DNA of 64,000 nt from Amycolatopsis sp. EV170708-02-1 (GCF_022479115.1 NZ_CP092497.1:4464001-4528000); one strand, 5' to 3'; numbered from the stretch's first letter, positions 27,444 to 37,154 are shown. Made by a program: numbers and translations. The notes: generated by a model not told the origin, from the letters alone.

Positions 27444-28097
27444 GGTTCACCGCCTGCGTTTCCATGAGGTTCTGTGAGTGCGCGTGTGTGCGGCCGGTCA
27501 TGCCGACCAGCCATAGCAATATAAAGGAAGGTGAGTCGCGTGTAAAACGTTGTAAACGCAGGTCCTTGAAGGTCCGGGTTGCTAGGTCGCGAGTGCTGCT
27601 CGCCGGTCTGCCCGGGACAGTCCAGTCGGCTCGATGTGGCGTCGACCCGAGCCTGCGGCCGGATACCGGCCGGACGAACCACGCGAACGCTCGTCGTAAC
27701 ACAACGCGGCGCGCGTACTTCACTGCCTTCGGTCCGCGGTAAACCTCATCTTGCTTCCGATGCGGTCGCCGGGGAGTTCGAGGATGTGGCTTTGTGTTGC
27801 CTGCCGCTGCCAACGATGTTGGAGTGGGCCTGCAATCGCGCTCAGCCCGTAAGTGTGGCCGGTCGCGCCACCCAGCTTCGAGCGTGACCTCCGACTTGAC
27901 GCAGTATGGTCGAAAACCCAGGTCAGTTGACCCTATGCGGGGATTCAGTCACTCGCTGGGATGCTGTGCTGGCGTCAGGTACATAAGGGCACATATTGTT
28001 GTCCGTTGCAGACATCAGGTTAACCATGGGTTGCAAGCGCAGGTGAACGAAGGCAACATCACGCAAACCCAGATTTCCTGATATGAGGTGCGTGCAA
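27444..28097. promoter_or_regulatory. Divergent control region between DeoR repressor and PTS operon
   Basis: About 650 bases with no convincing gene. A 10-base direct repeat, TGTAAAACGT then TGTAAACGCA, lies at 27541-27560, about 100 bases before the repressor start, and is a candidate DeoR operator. The 130 bases before the kinase start are AT-richer than the surroundings and should hold the operon promoter. Neither site is proven. Confidence 0.35.
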
Positions 28098-29032
28098 GTG
28101 ATCGTGACCCTTACGGCGAACCCAAGCGTCGATCGCACGGTCGAGCTGCAACGGCTTGAGCCGGGCAGCCTGCACCGGGCCCTTGGGGTCACGGTCCAAC
28201 CCGGCGGCAAGGGCATCAACGTCGCGCGGGCATTGGTGAGCAATGGGTTCAACGCGCGCGCGGTGGTCCCCGCGGGCGGAACTGAGGGCGACCACCTGAT
28301 CAGCCTGCTCAGGGACCAAAAGATCGACGTGATCCGGATTCGGACCGAAAAGCCGGTCCGCAGCAACATCAGCCTGGTGGAGCCGGACGCGACGGTGACG
28401 AAGGTGAACGAGATCGGCCCGCACCTGTCAAGTGCCGAAGTGAGGGCCTTGACTGAGGTTCTCCTGGCCCAGGTTTCGGACGCCCAGTGGGCTGTACTGG
28501 CGGGTAGCCTGCCTCCGGGTATGGACGCCGAGGTCTACGCAGACCTGGTGGGGCGGCTTGCCGCGACCGGCGTCAAGGTCGCCGTCGACACGAGCGGACG
28601 GGCGCTCCTCGCGTCGGTGAAGGCAGGCCCGGCGCTGGTCAAGCCGAACCTTGACGAGCTTGAAGAGGCAGTGGATCGCCGGCTGGACACGCTCGCCGAC
28701 GTCGTCGATGCCGCTCAGGAACTGCGTTCGCTCGGTGCGGGTGCCGTACTGGCGAGCCTGGGTGGCAGAGGCGCCGTACTGGTCGAAGACGCCGGGACCT
28801 GGTACGCCAACGCCTCGGCCGTGCCCGTCAGTCCGGTCGGGGCTGGTGACGCGATGCTGGCGGGCTTCCTGGCCGCTGGGGGAAGGGCTCCGCGGCGCTG
28901 GCCGAAGGAGTGACCTGGGGCGCCGCCGCGGTGTCGCTTCCAGGCAGCACGATGCCGGGCCCTGGAGACGTGGCGATCCACAAAAGTCAGGTGGATTCGG
29001 ACCCAGACTGGAGCGAAAAGGCGCGCGGCTGA
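28098..29032 (+). pseudogene. PfkB-family phosphofructokinase/tagatose-6-P kinase, C-terminal frameshift
   Basis: A ribokinase-fold sugar-phosphate kinase (FruK/LacC type). The N-terminus TLTANPSVDRT, the substrate motif QPGGKGINVA and the anion-hole/catalytic motif PVGAGDAML are all present. Directly after that motif the frame breaks: as given it stops at 28913 after an unrelated RRWPKE. A reading one base earlier continues GSAALAEGVTWGAAAVSLPG, the expected family C-terminus, to a stop at 29030-29032. One G missing from the five-G run near 28880 would restore a 311-residue protein. The GTG at 28098 is chosen because GAGGTG precedes it and it starts at the family's first strand. It would phosphorylate the ketose phosphate made by the dehydrogenase of this operon. 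Confidence 0.82.
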
Positions 29033-29115
29033 ACGACGTCGGGCACTGTCCGCCCCCCGTCCGCCATCGGTCCATGGCACAGCCCTCCACGATAAACAGT
29101 CAGAAAAGGAAGCCA

Positions 29116-30228
29116 ATGATGTCTACCGCAACGAACTCGGGCACCGAGAGCCCGAAGAAGACTGATCAGCTGAGAGTGACCATCCAGCGTTTCGGCGGTC
29201 AACTCGCCGCGATGGTCATGCCGAATATCGGTGCCTTCATCGCCTGGGGTTTGATCACAGCGCTTTTCATTCCGAGCGGCTGGACGCCGAACGCGCAGAT
29301 CGCGGAACTCGTCGACCCGCTCATCAATTTCCTGCTGCCCGTCCTCATCGGATACACCGGCGGCCGGATGGTGCACGGACGGCGAGGAGCCGTAGTCGGT
29401 GCGGTGGCGACAGTCGGGATCGCGGTCGGTGCGGCGATCCCGATGTTCCTGGGGGCGATGATCGTCGGCCCGCTCACGGGTTACGTGCTCAAGCTGTGGG
29501 ACGACAAGATCGGTAGCAAGGTCGCGGCCGGCTTCAAGATGCTCGTCGACAACTTCAGCGCGGGCATCATCGGTGGCACCATGGCCGTACTGGGCATGCT
29601 CGGTATCGGACCGGTCGTGCAGGGCATCACGAAGGCGCTCGGCAACGGTGTCCAGGGGCTCGTCGACATGCACCTGCTGCCGATCGTTTCGGTGATCGTG
29701 GAACCCGCCAAGGTGTTGTTCCTGAACAACGCGATCAACCACGGAGTACTGAGCCCGCTTGGTGTGGCCTCCGCGCAGGAGAACGGCAAGGCGATCGAGT
29801 TCCTGATCGAACCGAACCCTGGACCGGGTCTGGGCATCCTGCTGGCGCTGATGATCTTCGGCGGTCGTGCCGCGCGCTCCACCGCACCCGGCGCGATCAT
29901 CATCCAGTTCCTCGGTGGAATCCACGAGATCTATTTCCCGTACATTCTGGCTGCTCCGCGACTGATCCTGGCGGCGATCGCCGGTGGTGCCGCCGGAGTG
30001 GCGGTGTTCAGCCTGACTGGAGCCGGCCTCACCGCGACCCCTTCGCCCGGCAGCATCATCGCGGTTCTCGCGGTGACACCGAAGGGCGGCTATGTGGCGG
30101 TGATCGCCGGCGTGGTGGCCGCGACGTTGGTCTCGTTCATCGTGGCCGCAGTCCTGCTCGGGTTCGGTCGCAATGCCCGCAAGGAAGAACGTGAGGCGGC
30201 AGTCGCCGCCGGCGGTCCTGTCGCGTAA
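29116..30228 (+). CDS. PTS mannitol-type EIIC permease subunit
   Basis: A 370-residue membrane protein with the hallmarks of the mannitol (MtlA) EIIC: FGGQLAAMVMPNIGAFIAWG at the first helix, the re-entrant region with FLNNAINHG and the signature GGIHEIYFPY. It carries the sugar across the membrane while EIIB phosphorylates it. Unlike E. coli MtlA, EIIC, EIIB and EIIA are separate genes here, as in many Gram-positive bacteria. The ATG at 29116 has AAAGGAA five bases upstream. Substrate is a hexitol, most likely mannitol, by family and by the neighbouring polyol dehydrogenase. Confidence 0.93.
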   Translation: MMSTATNSGTESPKKTDQLRVTIQRFGGQLAAMVMPNIGAFIAWGLITALFIPSGWTPNAQIAELVDPLINFLLPVLIGYTGGRMVHGRRGAVVGAVATVGIAVGAAIPMFLGAMIVGPLTGYVLKLWDDKIGSKVAAGFKMLVDNFSAGIIGGTMAVLGMLGIGPVVQGITKALGNGVQGLVDMHLLPIVSVIVEPAKVLFLNNAINHGVLSPLGVASAQENGKAIEFLIEPNPGPGLGILLALMIFGGRAARSTAPGAIIIQFLGGIHEIYFPYILAAPRLILAAIAGGAAGVAVFSLTGAGLTATPSPGSIIAVLAVTPKGGYVAVIAGVVAATLVSFIVAAVLLGFGRNARKEEREAAVAAGGPVA

Positions 30229-30264
30229 CCGATCACAGTCGATCGAGGAAAGGCAACTGCGGCT

Positions 30265-30573
30265 ATGAACAGTATCGAAGGCAAAGATGTCACTAAGGTC
30301 ATCATCGCGTGTGACGCGGGTATGGGCAGCAGCGTGATGGTGGCGTCTCAGCTGGCCAAACGATTGAAGCCCTATTCGGTGAAGGTCGAGCACACGCCCG
30401 TCAACGAGATCCCGCGCGACGCCGAGGTGGTCCTGTGCCAGGCCACTTTGGTCGACCGAGCTCGCAAGGCGAACTCCTCGGCCGTGGTACTCGGCTTCCA
30501 GAGCTTCCTCGGTGACCCGGTATTCGACCGCGTCGAGCAGGCCATTCGGGATGGGGGAAGTCTTGTCGACTGA
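30265..30573 (+). CDS. PTS mannitol-type EIIB subunit
   Basis: A 102-residue cytosolic phosphocarrier domain. The phosphorylated Cys lies in IIACDAGMGSS at about residue 16, the characteristic mannitol EIIB loop. It receives phosphate from EIIA and gives it to the incoming sugar bound at EIIC. It begins 36 bases after EIIC and overlaps the start of EIIA by 23 bases, so the three are co-expressed. Confidence 0.92.
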   Translation: MNSIEGKDVTKVIIACDAGMGSSVMVASQLAKRLKPYSVKVEHTPVNEIPRDAEVVLCQATLVDRARKANSSAVVLGFQSFLGDPVFDRVEQAIRDGGSLVD

Positions 30574-31018
30574 TACCTCGATCCTGGTCGCCGACGGGAT
30601 CGTCCTCGGCTGTACCGCCGTGGATCGGCGAGACGCGATCGACCAGGTCGGGCGGCAACTGCAAGCGCTCGGCGCGGTCGAGCCGGAGTACGTGACGGCT
30701 ATGCACCAACGAGAGCGTTCGGTTACGACCTTCCTCGGCGAAGGCGTGGCGATTCCACATGGGACGGACGAGTCCCGCCGGTTCGTCAAGCGGACCGCCC
30801 TGGTGGCGCTGCAGTTTCCGGACGGAGTCGATTGGGGTGGGGCCGATGTCCGTCTTTGTATCGGTATCGCGTCCAAGGGAAACGAGCACGTCGGGATCTT
30901 GGCGGGTCTCGCCGTGGTCCTGCTCGATCCTGGGCAGGCTCGGAAATTACGTGAGGCTCCCGACTCGGACACGATTCTTCGAATGTTGAACCACATGGAT
31001 GAGGAGCTTTCTCGATGA
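30551..31018 (+). CDS. PTS mannitol/fructose-type EIIA subunit
   Basis: A 155-residue EIIA of the mannitol/fructose class. The phosphoryl-accepting His is His70 in GVAIPHGT, preceded by the conserved RERSVTTFLGEG. The ATG at 30551 lies inside the EIIB gene; a TTG at 30563 is an alternative start. It passes phosphate from HPr to EIIB. Its stop overlaps the ATG of the dehydrogenase at 31015 by four bases. Confidence 0.92.
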   Translation: MGEVLSTDTSILVADGIVLGCTAVDRRDAIDQVGRQLQALGAVEPEYVTAMHQRERSVTTFLGEGVAIPHGTDESRRFVKRTALVALQFPDGVDWGGADVRLCIGIASKGNEHVGILAGLAVVLLDPGQARKLREAPDSDTILRMLNHMDEELSR

Positions 31019-32072
31019 AGGTGGCACGTTTCTACGCGCCAGGGGATCTGAGGGTCGAGCACGCCGAGGAGCCGTCGCCTGGCCCGGACGAGATCAAGAT
31101 CAAGGTGCACAACACGTCCACCTGCGGCACGGACCTGAAGATCTTCCGGCACGGACATCATCACATCGACCCGCCCGCGTGATCGGCCACGAGATCGCGG
31201 GGGAGATCGTCGAGATCGGTGACGACATCGCCGGGTGGGAAGCCGGAGACCGGGTCCAGGTCATCGCGGCGATCCCCTGCGGCGACTGTCTGCAGTGCGG
31301 ACGAGGCTTTCAGACCATTTGCCCGAACCAGTTGTCGATGGGCTACCACTTCGACGGTGGGTTCGCCGAGTACATGATCGTGCCCGAACGCGTCCTGCGG
31401 GTCGATGGTGTGAACAGGATCCCGGCCGGGGTCAGCTATGCCGAAGCATCGGTGGCGGAACCACTCGCGTGTGTCCTCAATGGTCAGAACTTCGCGCAGG
31501 TCGGTGCCGGCGACGTCGTCGTGGTCGTCGGCGCCGGGCCGATCGGGTGCCTGCATGTACGGCTGGCGAGGGCGAAGGGCGCGGCCGCGGTGTATCTGGT
31601 GGAGCTCAATCGCGGCCGCCTCGACATGGCGGCTGAACTCGTCAAGCCGGACGCGGCGATCTGTAGCGCCGAGGTCGACCCGATCGAGAAGGTTCTCGAA
31701 TTGACCGGTGGCGTCGGAGCCGATGTCGTCATCACGGCCGCGGCCGCGGGCAGAGCGCAGGAAGACGCGTTGAAGATGGCCTCACGCCGCGGCCGGATCA
31801 GCTTTTTCGGTGGTCTGCCGAAGGACAACCCCATCATCGCGTGTGATTCGAACCTGGTGCACTACCGAGAACTGACCATCTATGGTGCCAACGGATCCAG
31901 CCCTGAGCACAACCGGCAAGCACTCGAACTCATCTCGTCCGGACAGGTTCGCGTGGACGACCTGATCACACACCGATTGCCGCTGTCGGAGGTGTTGCGG
32001 GCGATCGAGATCGTCAGCAGCGGCGAGGCCATCAAGGTGACCATCGAGCCGGGTAAGGCCGACCCCGCCTGA
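31015..32072 (+). pseudogene. Zinc polyol(-phosphate) dehydrogenase, frameshifted near residue 55
   Basis: A medium-chain zinc alcohol dehydrogenase of the sorbitol/galactitol-1-phosphate type. The N-terminal catalytic Cys is in STCGTDLKIF. Downstream are GHEIAGEIVE, the structural zinc cluster CGDCLQCGRGFQTIC and the NAD fingerprint VGAGPIG. From the ATG at 31015 the frame ends at TGA 31180-31182, just before GHE; the rest continues in a frame one base earlier. A single missing base in the GC run at about 31171-31178 explains this, and repair gives 352 residues. The expected role is oxidation of the imported hexitol phosphate to a ketose phosphate, the substrate of the PfkB kinase. Confidence 0.85.
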
Positions 32073-32103
32073 GCGGTGGTGGCTGAAGACGAGGAGATCG
32101 ATA

Positions 32104-33774
32104 GTGCTGGTCGACGAAATGCGCGGAAACCCGGCGAGCCCGGGCGCCGTGGCCGGGCCGGTCGTACGGCTGACGCCACCGCCTGTCCTGCCAGAGCACT
32201 GGGATCCGCAGGCCGCACCGGAAGCGGAACTGATAGTGGCCGCGGAAGCCCTTGGAGCGACGGTCGAGTACTTGGAAGAGCGGGCGGCCTCCGTCAGCGG
32301 TGAGTCGAAGTCCATCCTGGAGACCCAGGCCATGATGGCGACGGACCCTTCGCTGCGGGCTGGGATCGAAACGTCCGTGGAGAACGGCCGTCCCGCCGCG
32401 TGGGCGATCAGAGACGCCTTCAGTAAGCACATCACCGAGCTCACGAACATCGGCGGCTATCTCGGAGAACGGGCAGCGGATCTGATCGACATCCGGGACA
32501 GGGCGATCGCGGCCGCACTGGGTCTCGCGCCGCCAGGTATTCCGGAGACTGATCGGCCCTTCGTGTTGGTAGGCCAGGACATCGCGCCGGCCGACACCGT
32601 TCTGCTCGACCCGGCGAAGGTGCTGGCCATCGTCACAGAAAAGGGCGGACCGACGAGCCACACCGCGATCATCGCCCGAGCCTTGGGTATCCCCGCGGTG
32701 GTCGGTTGTGCCGCTGCAGCGGGATTGGCCGACGGGCAGACGATCGCGGTCGACGGCGCGCGCGGCATTGTCGTCGTCGACCCTCCGGCGGAGTACGTCG
32801 TCCACATCGAAGCGGAAGCGGCGCAGGCGCGGGCGAGGACCGCGTCCTACAGCGGTCCGGGAGCGACCGCGGACGGTCATCCGCTCAAGCTCATGCTGAA
32901 CGTCGGTGGCTCCGGTCTGGCCGCGGCGGAGGCCGCCGCCGATGCCGAGGGCATCGGGCTGTTCCGCACGGAGTTCCTGTTTCTCGACCGTACTGAAGCT
33001 CCAGGTGTCGAGGAACAGCGTGCCGCTTACGGGGAGGTTTTTCGCGACTTCGCCGGCCGACCGGTCGTCATTCGGACGCTTGACGCGGGAGCCGACAAGC
33101 CTCTCCCGTTCGTCAACTCCGACGACGAACCAAACCCGGCTCTCGGTGTCCGCGGCTTTCGTATCGACATGCGCAAGCCCGAATTGCTCTGTGCGCAGCT
33201 GGAGGCGATCAGTCTCGCCGCATCGGAACACGACGCGGACGTACGAGTGATGGCACCGATGATCTCGACGGTGCACGAGGCCATCGCGTTTCGCACGCTG
33301 GCACGGTCGTACGGTATCGACAACGTCGGTGTGATGATCGAGGTCCCGGCGGCGGCGATCAGGGCGAAGGACATCTTGGCCGAGGTCGACTTCGTCAGCA
33401 TCGGTACCAACGATCTCTCGCAATACACGTATGCCGCCGACCGCCTCCTCGGTGATCTGGGCGAATTGCTCGATCCCTGGCAGCCGGCGTTGCTCGGGCT
33501 CGTGGCGACCGTGGCCAGGGCAGGCGAGGAGGCCGGCAAGCCGGTCGGAATCTGTGGCGAGGCCGCCGGGGACCCAGGCCTTGCTCCGGTGTTCGCCGGA
33601 ATGGGCATCACGAGTCTCTCGATGTCGCTTTCCGCTGTTCCGGCAGTTCGCGCCGCCTTGAAGGGCTACACACGTGAGCAGTGTGAGGCCCTCGCGCGCG
33701 AGGTCCTGCTAGCGCCGGATGTGCGAACGTCGCGCAAGATCGGACGGATCGGCCCTTCAGCTCGGCTCGCCTGA
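32104..33774 (+). CDS. ptsI: PTS enzyme I (phosphoenolpyruvate-protein phosphotransferase)
   Basis: A 556-residue general phosphotransferase. The phosphorylated His is His186 in GGPTSHTAIIAR. The PEP-binding TIM barrel carries LFRTEFLF, the GTNDLSQY block and the C-terminal PVGICGEAAGD with the catalytic Cys. It takes phosphate from phosphoenolpyruvate and gives it to HPr. The GTG start has GAGGAG upstream. Its presence with HPr inside a sugar operon makes the uptake system self-sufficient; the genome may hold other copies. Confidence 0.95.
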   Translation: MLVDEMRGNPASPGAVAGPVVRLTPPPVLPEHWDPQAAPEAELIVAAEALGATVEYLEERAASVSGESKSILETQAMMATDPSLRAGIETSVENGRPAAWAIRDAFSKHITELTNIGGYLGERAADLIDIRDRAIAAALGLAPPGIPETDRPFVLVGQDIAPADTVLLDPAKVLAIVTEKGGPTSHTAIIARALGIPAVVGCAAAAGLADGQTIAVDGARGIVVVDPPAEYVVHIEAEAAQARARTASYSGPGATADGHPLKLMLNVGGSGLAAAEAAADAEGIGLFRTEFLFLDRTEAPGVEEQRAAYGEVFRDFAGRPVVIRTLDAGADKPLPFVNSDDEPNPALGVRGFRIDMRKPELLCAQLEAISLAASEHDADVRVMAPMISTVHEAIAFRTLARSYGIDNVGVMIEVPAAAIRAKDILAEVDFVSIGTNDLSQYTYAADRLLGDLGELLDPWQPALLGLVATVARAGEEAGKPVGICGEAAGDPGLAPVFAGMGITSLSMSLSAVPAVRAALKGYTREQCEALAREVLLAPDVRTSRKIGRIGPSARLA

Positions 33775-33818
33775 ATGGCGCCGGCTTCCGTTGTGTTCTC
33801 TGAAGATTGGAATCGTCA

Positions 33819-34091
33819 ATGTCGAGCAGGAATGTGGTAATCGGTTCGTCTGTCGGCCTGCACGCCCGGCCGGCACGACTGCTGGTGGACGCGGTGGCCA
33901 AACAGAGCGTGCGGGTGAGGATCGGCCGGAGCGAGGATCACCTCGTGGACGCTTCCAGCATCCTGGCCGTGATGTCGCTCGGAGTCCGCGGTGGTGAGGA
34001 GATCGTGCTGACAGCTGAAGGAGAAGGCGCGGAGGAGGCGGTGTCAGAACTCGCCGCGTTGCTCGCCCGCGACCTCGATTCGGGCGAGTGA
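33819..34091 (+). CDS. ptsH: HPr phosphocarrier protein
   Basis: A 90-residue carrier with the phosphorylation site His15 in GLHARPA and the second helix DASSILAVMSLG around the Ser46 region. It relays phosphate from enzyme I to EIIA. It starts 44 bases after enzyme I and closes the phosphotransferase operon, with a hairpin 36 bases past its stop. Confidence 0.93.
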   Translation: MSSRNVVIGSSVGLHARPARLLVDAVAKQSVRVRIGRSEDHLVDASSILAVMSLGVRGGEEIVLTAEGEGAEEAVSELAALLARDLDSGE

Positions 34092-34126
34092 CAGAGCCGA
34101 GCCTGCCTGACTTCGGCACCAGACCT

Positions 34127-34165
34127 TCGGTGGGCTGGCCGGTCACTGTCCGACCAGCCCACCGA
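34127..34165 (+). terminator. Hairpin after HPr
   Basis: A 12-bp perfect stem (34127-34138 with 34154-34165), extended by three more pairs after one mismatch, around a seven-base loop. No T-run follows, as is common in actinomycetes. It probably ends or attenuates the PTS transcript before the methyltransferase gene. Confidence 0.65.
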
Positions 34166-34209
34166 TCCAAGAGATCCGTATCCGGCCTAATTCTGAGTAA
34201 AGGAGTTCT

Positions 34210-35492
34210 GTGTCAGGGGAAGTCATCGCGTCGGTCCTTGCCGAGCACGCATGGGTCGGTGCGGTTCGCCGAACGACGTCGGGTGCGTACCTGGTCCGGC
34301 CTTCGGTGGACGCCGTGACCCTCGGTGCCAGGCCTTGGGGCCTGGTCGCCGAGTACTTGCAGAATTGGGCCGATCTGTACGACTGGGCTTTCCGGTCCGC
34401 TGGTCTGGACGATCTCGCCGCCGCGGATGTCGCCGGGCTGACTTCCACTGGAAGGGGCTGCCGGAGCGGGACGTTCGTGAATGGATCGAGTCCACGGTGG
34501 GCACAGTGCTGGAATCCTGGCCGCGGCGAATGCTTGAGTTCGGGTGTGGGACAGGACTTGTTCTTCGGCATTTGCATGGCCATATTGGATGCTACGTCGG
34601 TGCGGATCCGTCCAGGTACGCCGTCGACCAGATCCGTGCGGCGCGGCTACCGCACACCCAGGCGGTTATCGCCGGGGCCCATGGGATCGCTTCGCCACAG
34701 GTCAGACGAGCGATGGCCGAGACCATGGGAGACGGGCGGCCGGACTGTGTGCTGATCAACAATGTCGCGCAATGCTTCCCCGGAACCCAGTACCTCGCGG
34801 CCGTGCTCGGCGGCGCGATCGACGCCGTCGAAGCGGGTGGCCGGGTGATCCTCGGTGATCTGCGGCACCTGGGGCTTCGTGATCGGCATCACCGTTGGCT
34901 CGCGTCCGGTGTGGCACTGGAGCCCACTCGGTTCTCGGGTGAGGAGGAACTGTACGTCGACCCGCTGCTGATCGCGTACCTCGCCGCGACCTCCGGTAGG
35001 CGGGTCAACGTCTCGGTGCGTGCGAAGACCATGAGCGGCGACACCGAGATCACCCGGTACCGGTACGACGTAGTGCTGTTCGTCGATCCAGCCGACGATC
35101 AACCCATCCTCGACGAGGTGTGCTGGGAGGACCTCTCCGGCGATCGACTTGAGGCAGTGACCCTTCTGGTCAAGGCCGACCCTGTCGTGGTCACCGGAAT
35201 ACCCAACATGTTGCTGGACCCATCGTCTGACGGCGTCAGTGCCAACGCGTTGAGTGCCGTGCTCGAAGGAACAGGCCTGGTGGTGGCGGTCGCGCTCGAC
35301 GATCCGACGAGGCTCGAGGTCCGGCCGGCAAACGGCCATGTCCCGCGAATCGAGGCTTTGCCACCACAGGATGAACCACTTGACCGGTTCGTCGCCCGGC
35401 GGCTTCCGGAAGTGCTTCGCGCCTACTTGGCCGAGAGCCTTCCCGGGGTAAGCTTGCCGGAGGTCGTCGTCGATCCAAAGCCAGTCTGGTGA
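34210..35492 (+). pseudogene. Class I SAM-dependent methyltransferase, frameshifted near residue 84
   Basis: A Rossmann-fold methyltransferase of the type often found beside or inside peptide synthetases. The SAM-binding motif LEFGCGTGLVL and the later VLINNVAQCFP and GGRVILGDLRH are clear. The N-terminus begins at GTG 34210 with AAAGGAG upstream and reads in one frame to about 34455. The family region KGLPERDVREW onward is in a frame one base earlier. One missing base in ACTGGAAGG near 34458 explains this and gives 427 residues on repair. Substrate unknown. Its stop lies four bases before the GntR gene, so they are one transcript. Confidence 0.75.
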
Positions 35493-35496
35493 GCCG

Positions 35497-36195
35497 ATGT
35501 CCAAGGTGAGGGCAAACTGCAGGACAGATGTCGCCGATTATCTCGACGACCTGGTGCTCACGAAGTCTCCCGGCGATCAAATCCCTTCCGAGCGCGCCCT
35601 CGTTCACACCCTCGGTGTCTCACGAAACACGGTGCGGGCGGGGACCCAGCAACTCATCGCGGCAGGACGCCTCGTCCGGAGGCACGGGCACGGGGTCTTC
35701 GTCGCCGAGCCGAAGATGATCGTCTACGCGGCCGACAAAAAAGACAGGTTCTTCGGTAGCCGGGGTATCGGCTCTTTTGAGAACTTCCGATCTCCTGTTC
35801 AGGAGAAAAGGGCTGGTGACTTCCTGTCGAAGCTGATCGGCATCGCTCCCGGGGATCCGGTCGTTGAACTCGAGCGCGTTCTGTGCGTCGATGACGCCCC
35901 TATGGCCACGGACAACCTGGTCGTGCCGCGGTCTGTAGGCCGTTGCTCGGCAGGTGTCCGGGCCGCTGCCTGCGGGTGCTTGCTCTGCACTCGAGACTTC
36001 ACGCTCCGTAGTACTAGTGTCGGTACCGAGTTGGCGAATAGCACCTATGCGACCCGACTGCGTGTCGGCATCGGGCACCCGATTCTTCTGGTCGAGCAGA
36101 TCGGCACTCATGTGACCGAGGAAGTCTTGGTGTACCGGCGAACCAGATACCGTGCCGATCGCTTCAGAGTTGTCCTCGCGGGCGGCGAGGGATGA
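35497..36195 (+). CDS. GntR/HutC-family regulator with UTRA domain
   Basis: A 232-residue transcription factor. The N-terminal GntR winged helix (about 8-72) has the signature IPSERALVHTLGVSRNTVR. The C-terminal ligand domain begins around LIGIAPGDPVVELERV, as in UTRA proteins. A stretch in its middle (about 146-180, Cys- and Arg-rich) does not look like the family, which may reflect a pair of compensating frameshifts or divergence. It sits four bases behind the methyltransferase and may regulate that gene or the PTS operon. Confidence 0.75.
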   Translation: MSKVRANCRTDVADYLDDLVLTKSPGDQIPSERALVHTLGVSRNTVRAGTQQLIAAGRLVRRHGHGVFVAEPKMIVYAADKKDRFFGSRGIGSFENFRSPVQEKRAGDFLSKLIGIAPGDPVVELERVLCVDDAPMATDNLVVPRSVGRCSAGVRAAACGCLLCTRDFTLRSTSVGTELANSTYATRLRVGIGHPILLVEQIGTHVTEEVLVYRRTRYRADRFRVVLAGGEG

Positions 36196-36449
36196 GGTCG
36201 AGATGGACCTTCTTGCCGCCCCTCTGATTTCGCCGGTGTCATTGTGCGCTTGGGTGCGGTCGTGCGGATATATGCGCGGAAAATGATGTTCGAAGCTGCA
36301 GCCTTGGCGGACAATTACCTTTTGTCGAGTCATAATGCGGTGGTTGAAAGGGTAAGGCTGATGTGTCGTCGGGGCATGAAAATCGATATCACGAAGATCG
36401 ATTCAGTGCGCGCCGTAGGTTGCGGATAGTTCTTTGACATAATCGCAGC
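36196..36449. promoter_or_regulatory. AT-richer intergenic region before the OmpR-like regulator
   Basis: A 254-base gap with clearly lower GC than its neighbours. TTGACA at 36433-36438 ends only 11 bases before the ATG at 36450; if it is a promoter element, it would give a start inside the coding region. A 61-codon open frame inside the gap has poor codon bias and is not called. Confidence 0.3.
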
Positions 36450-37154
36450 ATGGAACTTGTTCTGGTTTTAGGTGATGGCTCCGGTGCGGAAACCAGGCTC
36501 ACCAGAGCGCTTGAATCGAGCTATCGGATCGATCGCACTGGATCGTTGAGTGAGGCGAAGCTTGCTGTTCTCGGTGGCGAGCATGCCGCCGTGATCCTGG
36601 ATATGGAGGCGGCTAGCCTTGCGAAGACGCTCGCGGCGACAAGGGATCTCCTCGCGTCCAGGTCTATACCGATTCTGGTGCTGACCATTCACCAGAATGA
36701 GCCCGATGTCGTGGCTATTTTTCAGGCAGGTGCGGACGAGTGCCTGCGGCCAACTGTGAGCCGTCCGGAGTTAATCGCCAGGATCGATGCGATGATTCGT
36801 CGGAACGGCGGCTTTCTTTCAGCGAGAGTGGAGGGCTCCGACGAGGTTGACGTCGTTGTCGGTTCCTTGCGGATCAGTCCGACGACAAGGAGGGCGACCT
36901 TGGACGGTCGTCTGCTCGAGCTTTCGAGACGCGAATTCGACCTCTTGCTGACCCTGGCTCGACGTCCAGGCCACGTCTTCGGGCGACTGGATCTCCAAAA
37001 AGCTTTGTGGGGTTCCCACTATTACGGGAAGTTCAGTGTCAACACCTATGCCACCCGGCTTCGCCTGAAGCTGGGCGAGATAGCGGAAAAGCCACGATTT
37101 CTGTATACCGTCTACGGCGTCGGCCTGAAGCTCCATGTCCCGAGTGGCGGCTGA
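36450..37154 (+). CDS. OmpR/PhoB-type response regulator with atypical receiver
   Basis: A 234-residue two-domain protein. The receiver (1-118) keeps an Asp at position 51 (VILDME) but has GDGSG where the acidic pair is expected and LRPTV where the conserved Lys-Pro normally sits, so phosphorylation may be lost or altered. The C-terminal winged helix (about 135-230) is a clear Trans_reg_C domain (SRREFDLLLTLARRPGHVF, then YGVGLKL). No partner kinase is adjacent, so this is an orphan regulator. Its target is unknown. Confidence 0.85.
   Translation: MELVLVLGDGSGAETRLTRALESSYRIDRTGSLSEAKLAVLGGEHAAVILDMEAASLAKTLAATRDLLASRSIPILVLTIHQNEPDVVAIFQAGADECLRPTVSRPELIARIDAMIRRNGGFLSARVEGSDEVDVVVGSLRISPTTRRATLDGRLLELSRREFDLLLTLARRPGHVFGRLDLQKALWGSHYYGKFSVNTYATRLRLKLGEIAEKPRFLYTVYGVGLKLHVPSGG

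Noticed and set aside
28987..31164. A very long leftward open frame (over 700 codons) across the PTS genes
   Set aside because: It is the antisense of EIIC, EIIB and EIIA, whose phosphorylation motifs and membrane helices are unambiguous. Long antisense frames are normal in GC-rich DNA.
32032..33423. Leftward frame of about 460 codons opposite enzyme I
   Set aside because: Antisense shadow of ptsI, Arg/Asp-rich and without any family motif.
35930..36040. A frameshift pair inside the GntR regulator
   Set aside because: The Cys/Arg-rich middle is odd, but neither alternative frame gives clear family sequence, so it is noted only as unusual.
36244..36429. A 61-codon open frame before the OmpR-like regulator
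   Set aside because: No ribosome-binding site, low GC and poor third-position bias. It is probably promoter DNA.
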